Shown: positions 22,018 through 34,996, counted from the stretch's first letter. The stretch is 64,000 bases of DNA from Gelatoporia subvermispora B (GCA_000320605.2 KB445798.1:314898-378897), one strand, 5' to 3'. A program made the numbers and translations. The notes: generated from the letters alone by a model not told the origin.

Positions 22018-23608
22018 ATGGCCTCTCCACCCTCTGACTACCTGGTGTCCATGTATGATACTAACAACTACGTTATGCCGGCTGACCTGACTCTTAACAC
22101 TACAGGCTAGAAGGGATGGAGAACAACAGATATTTGGCCATTGTTGCTCTAGGTGAGCAAGCACAGTATTCCTTTTCCCCAAGTGCATTGATACGATTTG
22201 CTCTGCTGATCATCAGCAATCTTGTGTTTCGACTACTGTCTGACGTTCACGCAAGAGGTGGAACTATTTTGGGGAACGTGTACCTTCTCATTTGCGTCTG
22301 CGCTTTTCATTGTCAATCGATATCTGCCGCTACTAGGCTCTGTACCTGTCATTTTCGAATTCTTCGGACGGATGCCAGAGTCGGTGAGTACCTGTCTGTG
22401 TAGCTCTACGGAAGCTCATCCAAGCTTGCGGCAGAGGTAATCCAATCGTCGCTCAGTTGTAGGTACCGAGAGGGCTGAGGATTCCACAGATGTCGCTCCC
22501 TGCAGTCATTTCATCAGTACGCCGTGATCATCTCGCAGGTCGCGATCGCAGGTAATTGCCAACTGTTCCCACTGCATTCCGGTTCACAAATCCTATACCA
22601 CAACTTCAGTACTCATGCTGCTGAGAACCTATGCTTTATACGAGAGGAGCAAGAAAGTGTTATGGCTGCTTATTGGTACAATCATCATTGGCGCAGGAAG
22701 CGGCGCGGTGAGCTAACGGTCCATGCATCTGCGTCACCTCGTGCGTGAATATCTCATCCAGCGCAGTGGCCGGTATTCGTAGGGGAGTCATCGGACAGCA
22801 TGCCAAGCTCTTTTACTCTACGTTATGGTTGCGATTTGTCGCTTACCGAGGAGCAGTAAGTCAAGTATCTCCTGACACACTGTGGCCCTGACTTAAAACT
22901 CGCGATAGAGGCCGGCGTACGCACCATTCTTTTGTGAGGAAACAAACTTATAACATACTCGTCAATACTAGATTTTGTCGGCCCATGGAGTGTAGTACTC
23001 ACGTTCGACACCGTCGTCTTTGGGCTGACCATGCTAAGGGGAATACGGGTCAGAGGCCTGTGGGATGCCTCCATATTCAGGATATTCTTGCGCGATGGTA
23101 CGGACTCCACGCCCTCCACTGTTCTCCACTGGTTCTGAATGCCATAGGTCTCCTTTATTACGCGACAATGGTGGTAGTCAATATCGTGAACATCTTGACC
23201 ATTCTGGTTCGTTCAATGACGGGACATACACGCCTGGAACGCTGACTGTTTCATCCCATAGCTTCCTCCGGTTGGTTGATCCAAGATCGCTCTGGATAAA
23301 ATATTGACTACGCATTCAGCCCGAACAGAAGGGTTTGCTTACTACTTTCGGCAATGTGTAAGTTGTATCGGAAATCAGTCCCGTATTGGATCCCACAAAC
23401 TGATCTGCTCAGAGTCTCGAGCGTTCTCATGACACGTTTAATGCTCAACTTGCGGAGCTCCGAGCTACGGATATTACCCCAACAACCGTCAGCATATGAT
23501 GGCCGTACAACAGCTACAACAGATCCTCTTGTGACGTTCTCTCCTATTTCCCCCACCTTGAGTCATTACTCCCGAGCGTCTGACGCTGATATCCGTATGT
23601 GCATCTAG
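22018..23608 (+). CDS. DUF6533-domain multi-pass membrane protein
   Basis: A basidiomycete-specific family, function unknown. About ten exons: 22018-22052, 22106-22152, 22217-22379, 22490-22551, 22610-22707, 22767-22855, 22911-22933, 22972-23097, 23148-23206, a possible micro-exon, and a last exon ending at 23608. The hallmark segment FDYCLTFTQEVELFW is followed by FASALFIVNRYLPLLG, and further hydrophobic helices are LLRTYALYERSKKVLWLL and YYATMVVVNIVNILTIL. The tail has SSVLMTRLMLNL. Two junctions are weak: the third exon needs a GTCGGT donor to stay in frame, and the region 23207-23330 may contain a nine-base exon. It could therefore be slightly damaged, but most of the protein is open. 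Confidence 0.75.
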
Positions 23609-23806
23609 CTTTCGCAAAGGAAGTCATGGAACGTAAAGGCTGACGTACCGCGCCGCAGACGCTGTCGAGATGCGGGTTCTCAAGCGCGAAGTATCTCGCC
23701 GCGTGGATGCAAGTATTACTTAAAATATTACCACACATTTGTCTACAAGTCCATGCCGAGTGATTACAAGTGCGATAGCAAAGTATAAGTCTATGTACAC
23801 ACGAAC

Positions 23807-26800
23807 TCATTTGCCTTCCATGACTAGATCTCTCAAAATTGGCCGACCTTTCAAAATGCCTTCTTCGCCCGAAGCAATCTTTTTGCCCTTCTTTAATGGT
23901 CTACTATCGGCAACGTCCATGGTGTTATCCTTGGTCTTGAACACTGTTGGAGAGGGTAGTTGGTTTTCGCTACATTCTGCTGCGCGTTTCTTGGTGTGAG
24001 CGACGACGTTGCTCTGTTTGCAATTCGGTAGATCATGTATCTCGTGGGCGTCCGGAGGCAGCTGCAGAATCCATCCTTGCTGATCCATCAGGTCGAAGAA
24101 TTCGCTCAACAGAGGCGCCGCTTGGAGCGTCCTTCGAGATCCGAACATGATAAGTTTCGAGCGTGCGCGTGTGAAGGAGACGTTCATCCGGCGCCAGTCC
24201 TTCACAAGATCACCAATCTGTCAAGACTTGAGTCAAGAGTGCAAGTCATACGATAGACGACACGCACCTGGCCTGCATCGTTCGACCTCACCATAGAAAT
24301 GATGATGCAGTCCTTGTCACGACCTTGACTACGATCCGCAGTCAGGATTTCCACCCCAGTGCGCTCTTGCAGTAGATACGACAGTAGCTTGATTTGCTGA
24401 CGATAGAGTGAGAGCACACCAATTTGTTCTTCTCGCACGCCGCTCCGCAACAGCGTCTCCGTGACTTGTTGAACGAGTCGCGCCTCAATTTGATTCTCGA
24501 CCAAATCACCAACACGCGAATCATGTGCAGGTACTTGATCGGTATCGACAAAGATGGCCTTACAACTGCACGATACTGAGAGATCAGTCAAGTAGGGGTC
24601 GCCTATTGATGCTTACCTGGGATTGAGTATGCGAGACAACCAGCAAGCATTCGTATCGCTTTGACATGCGCTAGTCAAGTGTAGCTCGCGGAGGAACGAG
24701 TCGTCTGGCAGCACCAAACTCTGCTTCGCCACCATGTCGGACCCGCATCGCAACCGGTTACTGTAGATGAGCCTATTTGACAAGAGCATGATGTCCTCGT
24801 TCATACGGTATTGATCGGTGAGATCAATGACCGCTTCCGGGTGCGCATCTGACAGCCGTCTGAACAAGGAGATGTCGAATCCGCCTTTGCGCGCTTCGCG
24901 GTTTCGGACCTTCGGCGGGTGATCAATCGCACGTCTTATCACGGACTATAACTCAATGACTCACAAGCGGTGGTAACTGGAAATGATCTCCTACTAGAAC
25001 AAATTTGTCCGCGTACCGCATAGGACCGAGACATGTGGGTAGGGTGATCTGCGACGCCTCGTCCACGATGCAGTAGTCGAAAGTCCGTCGACTAAAGAGG
25101 GGGCTGAATTGATATAGTTCAGGATGTGATGGTGAATACGAAGAGTGAATGATACGACTTACTGGTCAATCGACAAGCAGGTGGTAGCCACCACAGGTGG
25201 GGACATGACCTGCTGCTCTAGTTCTTCAACACTACGAGCAGCCCTCCTGGCGGCTAATGTGAACTTGTGGATATCCGGGTGGATCTAGACGGAGGACTGA
25301 ATTGTGGGAATATAATCCAACGAGAATGACTCTCACCTTGTCCAGATTTCCCAGCCTCAGGATCCCAAAGTCTGCATTGTCCAGCTTGAATAGAATCGTG
25401 TCGACCGCCGAATGTGTGTAAGAGGCGAGTAGAACGCTCTTGCCCACACTGACCAGCTGTCGGATGATAGCGGCGATCACCGTCGTCTTCCCAGTTCCAG
25501 GCATCCCTAAGATAAGGGCATAGTCCTCGGCCGCAAGCACCTTGCTCATGGCAGCTCTCTGACTAGGGTTGAGATGTTTCAGACCTAAAGCCCCAGGCTC
25601 AGCACCAAGGTGCGCCTCATCAACATGGGAAGCGAAGCGCGGAGCTTCCAAGTCTACCACGAGTTCGCGTAACCGAGCATCCCCACTTGCATAGAACAAT
25701 TGGGCGAGGTTGTCTCGTATACGGCCCATGCCACCAAAGAGCTCGTCCTTGTCAATGCGGAAGATGATGTCTCCCTGAGAGTCGACCCTTGCCCTGAGGC
25801 GATCCGCAATCACCTCTGACTTGAGAGCATGATCAAGTCCGAGGATAACTTCGTGCGGCGTCAGGTGCACGATGAACCCGCGCGCAATAGCCAACAGATG
25901 CGGGTCAACAGACACCATGACTGCATCTCCGCAACTCATATGGCCGTTCAGAAGAGACCTTTGAATGGACCCAGCTCGGCATCCAGACTTCTTGACAAAT
26001 CGATATGTCGCTCGATGAATCTTCTGGGGTTGAGCGAGGCCCAATGCTTGCGGCGTAGAATATTCATCGAAGGACGAGGCATCGTACGACAGGTCCAAGA
26101 CCATGTCTGAGAAGCATCTGCCCTTATCCTCGCGTTCTTTAGCATGCATCGTCCAGAGCTCCTTCTTGAACCGGACGAGATCCTGCTCCTCGAGCGCAAT
26201 GAGCGACTCCCATTTCTTGAAGAACTCGCACTGGGCGGGGCTCAGATGTCCCGTCTTCAATTCATAGATGTCGGCGATGGGCGAATCCGCGTCATGGACA
26301 TCTTCCACAGCCTAGAAAAGTTGGCAGTCAGCCTAAGAAGCGACTCTATGAAAAAGTGGCATTCCGACCTTGCGATAGAGCATGCATGCGTCCAGCGCGT
26401 AGCATCTCCCACACGTTCGGCTGTCATCGATAGTCTCGGGTAGGAATGGCTCCTCTAAATCCTTCTCGAGTTCTGCCTTCACCACCGGATGTCCCGCGAT
26501 GTCTGGTGGTTGCATTCTGCGCATCATATACCCCGCCATCATATTTCGAGCGACGATCAAGGCACGGATTTCATTCGCAGCCTGAGGCACCCGCACAACT
26601 TCCTCGCCCTGCGTGTAGTAGAGCAAACCGCTGGGTACGGGGGCTCCGACACGCTCAGACAGAAGTAGTGTGTACAGAAGGGTCTGCGCGCGATGCTCCA
26701 TGCCGGCAATCGCACGTCCTGTCTTGATCTCGAAGGGCAAGGAGAACATCTGTGTCGTGCTCCCCTGTTCGCGGGCAGCTTTTGTGAAGGGATTTTTATC

Positions 26801-28639
26801 TTTCGATGAGACCTCGGTAATTACGGCTTCTACGGACGCGTCGAGCTTCCCCTTGAGCCCATATGTAGGAGACCATATGTCTTCCTCGATGTCGAGTAAT
26901 TGCTTGATTGCCAAAAGCGACGTCTGATCAGCTGCAGCTCGTGTGTTTGTGAGTAAGCCTTCGGGCTTGAGATCAGAGGGTAAATGGATTATTACAACTG
27001 CTCATGGAAAGTGCAACTTGCCTTCGGAAACTGAGCGATATATCGCTCTCCAAAGACCTTGAGACCCTTTGACTTGGCATTGAGCTCGATAATGGCCTGC
27101 TCCACGCTCACGTTGATGCGCATCAACTCGCCGAGACCCTTTTGCACGACCTCGCGAATCTTCTCAACCAGGAAGGATGTATCCCAGCGCCCAGTGCTAA
27201 GACAAAGTTGCATAACTTCGTGGAGCATGTTTCCCCAGACAAGCGCAGGTGTAACGTCGGAGGTGCTACGCACAAGTCCAGATACCAGCGGTCGACGACC
27301 ACACTGGGGAGCATTGGAAAGTGCGGTCGCGGTGATGAGAATGTCAGGGTGGTGGATGAGAAGGTTAGTTTTTGACGTGATGGATAGAGTGGGCATAGCG
27401 GGTGTGTCCATAGATGCGAGAGGTATGTGGAATGTGCCAATCACGTTGACGACATCGCCTAAGCAAGAAGTCTTGGTTATGATTCCAATCACGACCCGGA
27501 AGCCTGGTGCGACTTACCGACACGGATGTCTGCGTAAACCCAATCATCTTGGACAATAACTCGACGACGCTCGTTGTTGGGAATTGTTTCAACTATCAGT
27601 ACCTGTGAGGAGACAAATTAGCGATCTGAGCCACGTGATTGAACCCATGATGGTAGGCCTTTGATCGCCCGCCATATTCCGAATGCACTCCCCAATGGGC
27701 TATAGCCCGGGATGAACATGTGCTGTTCCGTTTGATGACACTTTCGACGTATAGGTCTTTCGTGTACGAGCAGCAAGCCTGGTGAGATGCTTGCTAGTGC
27801 TAGTGCTAGTGAACACCACCCGAGTGGAGCGGGACGTGTTTCCTGAGTAGAGCGCTTTTGGCAACGGCTTCGTACGTCAGGTGTTGCTACCAGCTACACT
27901 GACGTCCCGAACGGCGTCTTTGGCTGCGCACATGTCGATTATGCACATCGGTTGCGCAGAACTCGAGGAACAGGCGGCGAATAGGTGAACTTTCTTCAGT
28001 TTCTCTTCCCCGATTTTGACGTCAGTCTAAAACGTGGGCGCCATACCTCTCTAAAAGGCCGGTCCACGCTTCGCCAGACGTCAAAAGCAGCGCAGAGGGT
28101 CCTCAAACAAAGAGCGATTCAACATACCTTTCTATAAGGCACAGCAGATTGACTGTCCTCCACGCTCTTGACTAAACAGCGTGTGCATGTCTCTGGAACA
28201 TAGCTCCCGGACGCCCCATTCTCTGCAGATTGGTGTGACGTAGGTGGACGCTATGGAGAAATAAGAAACATATTCTGATGGATCACGGATTCTGTTAAGT
28301 TGTCACCTTCTTCGCAGACTTGGGCTTTCTAGGAGTTTGCCTCAGCGGCGTGTTCGGTTTCCGTGGTGATTTCGCTTTGCGCGGAGTCAGGAATTCCGCG
28401 TTGATATTATCCCAATCCCAGTCATCATCGAGGTCGTCGAAGTATGAATCCTCTTCAGAATTAACGACACGAGAGGTAGGCGTAGAAAGATATTGTGCTT
28501 TCTGTCGGCTATGCCGTTGCGACTCGCGAGAAACCTTGGGTTTCTGAGGAGTTACAGGAGCGACAGAGGCATCCAGACCAGACAGGAGACTTTGCATGAA
28601 ATCATTCTCTTCTTTTATTGAGTGCTGCGTCGGAGGCAT
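23807..28639 (-). CDS. DNA2: DNA2 replication helicase/nuclease (1256 aa)
   Basis: Eleven exons total 3771 nt in frame. The N-terminus is disordered and basic. The Dna2 nuclease domain follows, with FEIKTGR as the catalytic E-x-K and cysteines in CTRC and [11 protein letters not shown] for the 4Fe-4S cluster. The C-terminal superfamily 1 helicase has Walker [10 protein letters not shown], motif [25 protein letters not shown] and [11 protein letters not shown]. In known fungi Dna2 trims long Okazaki flaps and resects double-strand breaks in the nucleus. Exon ends include 28639-28307, 28250-28128, 27602-27518, 27458-27022, 26923-26369, 26311-25337 and 24217-23807. The second intron is 525 bp and the fourth has a GC donor. 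All catalytic motifs are intact. Confidence 0.95.
27603..28127 (-). other. Unusually long intron of DNA2 (525 bp)
   Basis: Nearly ten times the length of the other introns here. It contains a GCTAGT triple repeat (about 27789-27810) and no reading frame or terminal repeats that I can see. Flanking exon phases are perfect (AGA AAG / GTA CTG), so it must be removed. Confidence 0.75.
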
Positions 28640-28723
28640 GGCGCGGAAGAAACACAGAAGATAACCCACTGGCGACTGCCGCGCTGGTGGCTGCAATCCA
28701 ACCTAAGGTTTATCCCCCACGCG

Positions 28724-28751
28724 ACGCGTTGTTTGGCTCTTATTGACGCGT
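28724..28751 (-). promoter_or_regulatory. Two MCB boxes upstream of DNA2
   Basis: ACGCGT at 28724-28729 and 28746-28751, 85 and 107 bp above the DNA2 ATG. ACGCGT is the target of MBF-type factors that switch on S-phase genes in yeasts. The rest of 28640-29015 holds no gene. Confidence 0.7.
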
Positions 28752-29015
28752 CGCATCCTGGCACGTGCACGGAGCCTCCAGAGAAACTCGAGGGCGGAAA
28801 CTCAATGAAAACGCAGAAGCCAAACCGAGCTAGAAATGGGACGATACCCGTGAATAGTAGTCAACTACCTGATATAAAATGGGTGCGAAGCATCGTAGAA
28901 GACATGCGACGCAAGGTGCAGCAAACGGACGGAGGATAAGAAGTGTACGGGGTTTCATCCGTCTGTCTAATTGTGATGTTGGACCCGAAGCCCCGAAAAC
29001 ATGCAGAATGAGTAA

Positions 29016-31448
29016 TCAAAGCGCCTGCAACTTCTCTAGCAACACCGCGGATCCCTTCCCAGTGATCTTCTTCCTCTCCTCCTTCCCGAACCAACTCTTC
29101 ACCTTCTTCTTGTCCTCCTTACTGCCGTCCTCTGCCAACTGCTCGCAGAGTGCAGCAACGATGAACGCACCGTCGTCCTGTGCCATGGCGACAGTGACGT
29201 CGCGGCCCACAATTTGCACGAAACGTGCAGCGAAGTCGGAGGCGGAGAAGTGCGAAGAACGCTCGACAGTCTTGGTTGATTGCGAGAAGTGCCCGCCCTG
29301 GAGTAGTGTCTTGTATATCCGTGAGGTGTGGGGGAGGGAGGATGGGTGGGAGTGATCGAGGTCGGAGGAAGGGTAAGGTGAGGCAAGGGTCTTGAGTAGC
29401 GCATCAAATGCGGCAGACTTGTCTAAGAGGCAGAAGTCAGAAAGATAGTTTCGTGGGTACAGAAGGCTGTCTTACCTCCTTCGGTGTGCAACATGATCTC
29501 GGTGATCAGGAGACTACCGCCTGTATCCCGCGACACTTCTGCGCCATTTTCTGACACCCATGCCAGCAAGCTCTCGCTCGCGGCACGCCTGATTTCATCC
29601 GTCCGCACAGCGGGGTCTTTCTTACTTGTCCGTGACCGAAGAGCATCAGTCTCTGCTATCAGTGTGATCTATTGCACATGGACTTGAGTAACGGTGAGAC
29701 AAGTAGACGATTTCATGCAACACACCTGAGCCGGCGTGAAGTGTCGCCTTGTTCGTGGTGCGACGAGGTAGATAAGCGATCGACGGCCTTGTGGCGACGC
29801 GTAGAGATTTGCTGCGCAGGCGGTAATTTCAGACACCAGAGATTTGGCGGTAAGTTTTGTATCGCTGCACAACCATGTCAGAATATGTGTTCAGACGGAA
29901 ACATCATCGCAACTGACTCGATAACATCCAATGCAGTAAAGAGCACGAGTTGTGCCTCATCGTCCTTACACATCCGCTCGACGTGAGGCTTGATTGCTTT
30001 GACGATGTGTTTCCGATCCTAGATACAACCGCGATCAGACTGTGAGGCCATTGAACCGGTGTCGGTCATACCTTGGCAGTCCCCTGAGCAGTTAGTTCCC
30101 TCACTGCTCGGCTACCATCTTTCGTATGCACCATCTCTGCAAGCACATCTTGACAGCTGCGATCCAAATGAGTATACCATTCGGAAAGGTTTGCATACGT
30201 CACTTACCTCTCGAATATCTCCCTCCGAAGCTTTTCCTGTTCCTCCTCGTTCTCGATGTCGTTCACAGCGGTCAAGTACTCCCACAATGCCCTGTGCACA
30301 ATCGCATGCGAGATCGCCCCCTTATCCGGGTTGTTGAAGCTGGACGGATATGCAGTGAGATATTGGGTGCAAGTTAGCAAGCTCACAACTCACATCGTGA
30401 CCAAGTTCTCTTTGATCGCAGTCATCAGCCTTTTCTTTCTCTCGCCCTCGAGACCCTCGAGAACACCGCGCAGTCCACGCTTCGTGCGCTCGCGCTCCTC
30501 CTCACTACCTGCCGTCACGGTGACGCTGAACAGGCTCGCCTCCTTCCCGTAGAAGTCGCGCAGAAGTAGTGCCCGCTCGTACGCATTCGCATATAACTCG
30601 AACGCGTCCGCGAGTACGCCTGATGCCTCACGATGCAGGAGCAGTCGCATGACGTGGCCCTGGAACTCGCGCAGGATGTCCACGCGGTGTGCGGGGCAGA
30701 ACCGGATGAGCTTCGTGACCAGGAACTGCGAGGTCAGGTAACATCAGCCAAAAGGTTGTACGCAAGCAGGGAACCGGAACGAACCTTCGAGTACTTGCTC
30801 TTTGCAGCATCGATATAGCGGCCCTTCAACTCCTGAGCTATGGCGTCCCGTTGTGCCTGGTCGCCCCACTTGACGAGCGTCTGGATGATCCGGCTGGCGT
30901 CGTGTTTGAAAACGATGTCCTTGACCTTGCCGCGGACGACATCCATGAGCTCTTGTATGTGCTTCTTCCGCTCATCTTTGGATATGTTCTTTTGGCGTGC
31001 AAGGGTCCATGCGGCTTTGGCTTCTGACAGAAGAGCAAAGTTCGGTTTTGCGGCACGGCGCTGCTCGAGGAGGACGCGCTGGGCCTTGTGCGACTCCCGT
31101 GCCGCTATTATAAAAGACTTGTCAGTACATCGCGGATTTGAGAAATGATAATGGCTGACCGTTGGGGTCCTTCATCGGTGCATCGCCGTCTTCGTCGAGT
31201 ACTTCCTCAGCACCGTCCTCGAACTCAGCCTCGTCGTCCTCCCCTTCATGCGCAAAACCCTCCTCCTCTTCGTCAGAGCTGTGTTCACTATCCTCTTTCA
31301 CGGGCTGTGTGACAGGCCTGCTGCGCTTCTTCCCCTTGTCTTGCACGGGTGCAGGCTGCGACTGGCCGCCGCTTTTGACTTTCTTTGTCTTCGGGCCCTC
31401 CTGCGCGGGCGCGGGGCGCTTTTTTGAGCTTTTTGAGATAGCAGCCAT
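29016..31448 (-). CDS. PUF6: PUF6-like Pumilio-repeat protein (659 aa)
   Basis: Nine exons total 1980 nt in frame (first 31448-31160, last 29422-29016). The first ~95 residues are lysine- and then acid-rich (SKSSKKRPAP, SDEEEEGFAHEGEDDEAE), as in nucleolar proteins. Degenerate helical repeats follow: IVFKHDASRIIQTLVKWG, LVTKLIRFCPAHRVDILREF, MVHTKDGSRAVRELTAQG, and a C-terminal CPL-like region ending KGSAVLLEKLQAL. In yeast Puf6 acts in 60S ribosome assembly and represses ASH1 mRNA. Which role applies here is unknown. The 5' end faces the 3' end of IES6, and its 3' end lies 377 bp above DNA2. Confidence 0.88.
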
Positions 31449-31756
31449 ACCTATGGTCGAGACTGGCGGTATAAGTCAAACAGAGACCAGAATGAGGAAA
31501 TTGAGGAGCACAAGCTGCAGACTGCCGTGAACGGAATCCGCAGGGAAGATTTCTGTATTAGACGCCCAACGATCGAAATGCGAATTGTCGGGCGCTTGCA
31601 TGCTTCCAACTACGAAGACATTCTCAAATGCTGCAAAAGTCGTCCAAGAATTCCCTGCTATATTGAAACACAAACTTATAGGCACACAAAGTAAAATACA
31701 GCGGTATACAAAAAGTCGAGATACGAAGATTCCAGGACCACGGAGAGCGCCGCTGT

Positions 31757-32502
31757 TCACCGCACAACTGGATTCACCCCTCTTGCTGCCAGGTAGTCTT
31801 TAGCGGCGGTAGCACTCTGCAATACCAAGGTCATCAGCAGGAACTGGGCGTGCTGTATAGTACTCACCAGTCCCTTTATGAGCTCATATATGCTCTTGTC
31901 ATGATAGCGTAGGCCAGTAGCTGGATCTGTGTAGGGACCCTGGACGCAACGGCTCAGCATGTGTGTATGTGGCTACGACAGTAACATGCCTCTAGACCAG
32001 TGATATCACAATATCTCTTCTGAGGGAGAAGAGAGGGCGGCGCCTCAATGGATGAGTCTGTGGCCCAGACATTTGAATGGTAGAACGAAGAGTGAGCACA
32101 AGACGGACGCACAAGTGGGCAAGTCCTCTTCCGGAGTTACTTCTCGCGTCTCCCCATCAACGGCCATACTGTCCTCTTTCTCCTGTCTTCGCCTCTCGCG
32201 TTCGACACGTTCACGCTCACGTTCCTGGGTGAGGACAGCCTTCAGATTCTTCGTCCGCCGATTGACATTCTTTGTGTAGTTGGGGTTCTTGAATGGCCGA
32301 GGGTAGTGCAAGTACGAGAACTGCTCGGCTAATGTCTTCGCTAAAATGAGTGCACACACATGAGAAATTGTCACACAGGTCAACTCACCGGTACAGGGGG
32401 TGTCGAATCCTCGCTCGCAGCAACGAGCTTTCGTTTGCCAGAGCCCTTTGGAGGCCTGTACCAGTCAGCGTTCGTCGTATGTAATCACAAGAAAACTCAC
32501 AT
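31757..32502 (-). CDS. IES6: INO80 complex subunit Ies6 (163 aa), start codon split by an intron
   Basis: Coding exons: AT at 32502-32501, then 32455-32389, 32335-32113, 32057-31990, 31939-31868, 31816-31757. Total 492 nt, equal to 163 residues, close to the yeast protein (166). Motifs are YPRPFKNPNYTKNVNRRTKNLK and the YL1-C domain RYCDITGLEGPYTDPATGLRYHDK. Ies6 is a nuclear subunit of the INO80 chromatin remodeller. The only ATG that fits is formed by splicing AT to G across a GTGAGT...CAG intron (32456-32500). The fourth coding intron (31940-31989) has a GC donor (GAG/GCATGT), and phase is consistent on both sides. Confidence 0.85.
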
Positions 32503-32833
32503 ATATACAGGTCCCTTTCGGATTTGTAGCGGTTTGTATCGCACCGAAACTACTAAGAAGAACAGAGAATGACTTCCGCTCGAGGACTTCACTACCTGAC
32601 AATGTGGGCGCTAGTTGCCCCTCGGATCTGAGATTTCGATCATCTCATCCACGTGGTCCCCCCGTCCAAATTTGAGGAGGTCCTCCTCTGAGCGTCGCTG
32701 CAGTCGCTGGCTGCCTGAGAACATCTGCCAGTTTATTCCTTCGTGTCTTATCATCCACTTACTCTGGAAAGGTCTATAGTCATACTGTGTCTTTGATTTA
32801 GGCGTTCTAAGACTTACTTCAGTACGACCCGAC
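32503..32833. promoter_or_regulatory. Shared divergent promoter of IES6 and UTP7
   Basis: 331 bp between the two start codons. No clear TATA box. It must hold the control regions and leaders of both genes. Confidence 0.6.
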
Positions 32834-34996
32834 ATGGATAACCTCATTGCCAAGGCGGACGCGATCCGACCAGTCAAGCGGAGAAGAATTGGCAAAGATG
32901 ACCAGCCTCGAAAATCTCAGTCGTCGGCAAAGGCCAGCACTTCTCATGACCGCACACTGGAGTCTGTCTCGCTTCATACCGTCTTACCAAAATCCTTTCG
33001 CTCGTCGTCGCCACCTCCCGAGAATGTCCCCAAGTACTCTCACATCCACAACCCGAAGCTGCGCACGCAGCTAACGCGACAGTCGACTCAAAATGCGCGA
33101 GCGAAGGCGCTTTTGAAGGATGCAGATTTACTACTCACAGAGGAGGCGGGAATGATGCAGGTGGAAGGAGACATGGAGAAGACATGGAGAGTAGGCCAGG
33201 ATGAGGTCGTTAAAGCCGCCGGAGAGGAAGCCGCACGAGGCAGAAAAGAGTGGACGCTTGATGGTGGTCCGTACCGGTCAAAATACACGCGCAATGGAAG
33301 GTAACTGACAAAGTCTGATCTTCGTGTGTCAACTTCGCGTTCGCTCACGTCGTCCTACTCAGACATCTGGCCATTGTGGGGAAGAAGGGCCATGTCGCAA
33401 CATTCGACTGGCAATCCGGGACGATGCATGCTGAGCTGCAGCTGCGGGAGACATGTCGTGACATCACGTATGTTCAAACGATGAGACTTCATCTGGGCAC
33501 ACCGTTGACCGTCTTCGTAGCTTCCTGCACGATCACTCGCATTTTGCTGTCGCTCAGCAGAAATACGTGTTCATCTACGACCGGGATGGCGTTGAACTTC
33601 ACAAGCTGAAGTCTCACATAGAGCCCACGCGGATGGAGTTCCTCCCCTTCCACTGGCTGCTCGCCACAGTGGTGCGTACATGCATCTTTCGCCTGTTATA
33701 TGCATTTGGCTCATAGCTGGGAACAGGGTAACGCGGGATACCTGAAATACCAAGATACATCCACTGGCCAGCTTGTCGTCGAGCACCGTACCAAGCTCGG
33801 CGCGTGCAACACTATGACACAAAATATCCACAACGCCGTGATTCACCTCGGGCACCAAAACGGTACCGTCACTTTGTGGACGCCCAATCTGCCACACCCT
33901 GCCGTCCGCCTACTTGCGCATATCGGCCCCGTAGCTAGCGTAAGCGTGGACCCCAGCACCGGTGGCCGGTACATGGCAACGGCCGGTCAGGATGGTACTG
34001 TCAAGGTTTGGGATTGTCGGAATTGGAAGGGTTCGGTGCGGCAGTGGTCGACGAGGGGTGGCGGCGGAGAGCTTGAGTGGAGTCAGAAGGGCGCACTGGC
34101 CGTCGCAACCGGCGGAAGCGTCAATGTAAGTCGTCCCCAAATTCGTCTGCGCGTGCATCTTGCTAATGTCGCCCGACAGATCTACACCAAACCTTCCATT
34201 CAAACCCCCTTCGCCGCGACAGTCGCGCCCCCTCTATACCTCACCCACCCAATACCCCACCGCCCGCTCACATCGGTCCGCTTCTGCCCGTACCAAGATA
34301 TCCTCACCATCGGGCACGCCGCGGGGCTCTCGAGCATCCTCGTCCCCGGCACTGGCGAGCCCAATTTCGACAGCATGGAGGCGGACCCGTTCGAGAACAA
34401 GACCGCACGCCGCGAGCGCGAGGTCAAGAGTCTCCTGGACAAAGTCCGTTCCCTTTCCTGTAGCACCTACATCCGCTCGGCACTGACACATGTTGCAGAT
34501 CAAACCGGACATGATTGCGCTCGACCCCGAGTTCATCGGCTCGCTCGCGCCGCCGCCGAAATTGTCCACAGCCGTCGACGGCGCGCACGACATCCCGTTC
34601 GCGCGCCTCCCGCGGCTCGAGCGCCTGCGCGTGTCGGGCAAAGCGGACGAGACCGAGGAGGGCGACGCGCACATGCAATCCGGGGACGAGGAAGACGGCG
34701 CGAAGAAGCCGACGAAGGAGGAGAAAGAGAAGAGGAAGATGCGCGGGAAGAACAAGAGCTTGAAGCGCTACTTGCGCAAGCAGCGCAAGAACGTTGTCGA
34801 TCCGCGTGCGGTGAGTACGGTTTCGGGTTGTTCGGGTCGGCGCGGGAAGGGGTGCTAATGTGGCTTGTCTCAGGTGGCTGTGCGCACGAAGCTGGAAAAG
34901 CAGAGGGAGGAGAGGCGCAAGGCAAAGGCCATCGCGAGCGGGGCAGAGCAGGAACGGAAGCCGTCTGCTTTGGACCGGTTCAAGCGCGCGAGCTGA
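32834..34996 (+). CDS. UTP7: UTP7/WDR46-like U3 snoRNP WD-repeat protein (606 aa)
   Basis: Seven exons (32834-33300, 33363-33467, 33521-33671, 33727-34125, 34180-34443, 34499-34810, 34874-34996) total 1821 nt in frame. The basic N-terminus has the AKALLKDADLLLTEEAGMM segment. WD-like blades follow (LAIVGKKGHVATFDW, GQDGTVKVWDCRNWKG), and the BING4-type C-terminal domain contains RFCPYQDILTIGHAAG. The lysine-rich tail ends SALDRFKRAS. The protein is a small-subunit processome component needed for 18S rRNA processing in the nucleolus. Confidence 0.93.

Noticed and set aside
27780..27812. GCTAGT triple repeat as a microsatellite locus
   Set aside because: Only about three units. Noted as part of the long DNA2 intron.
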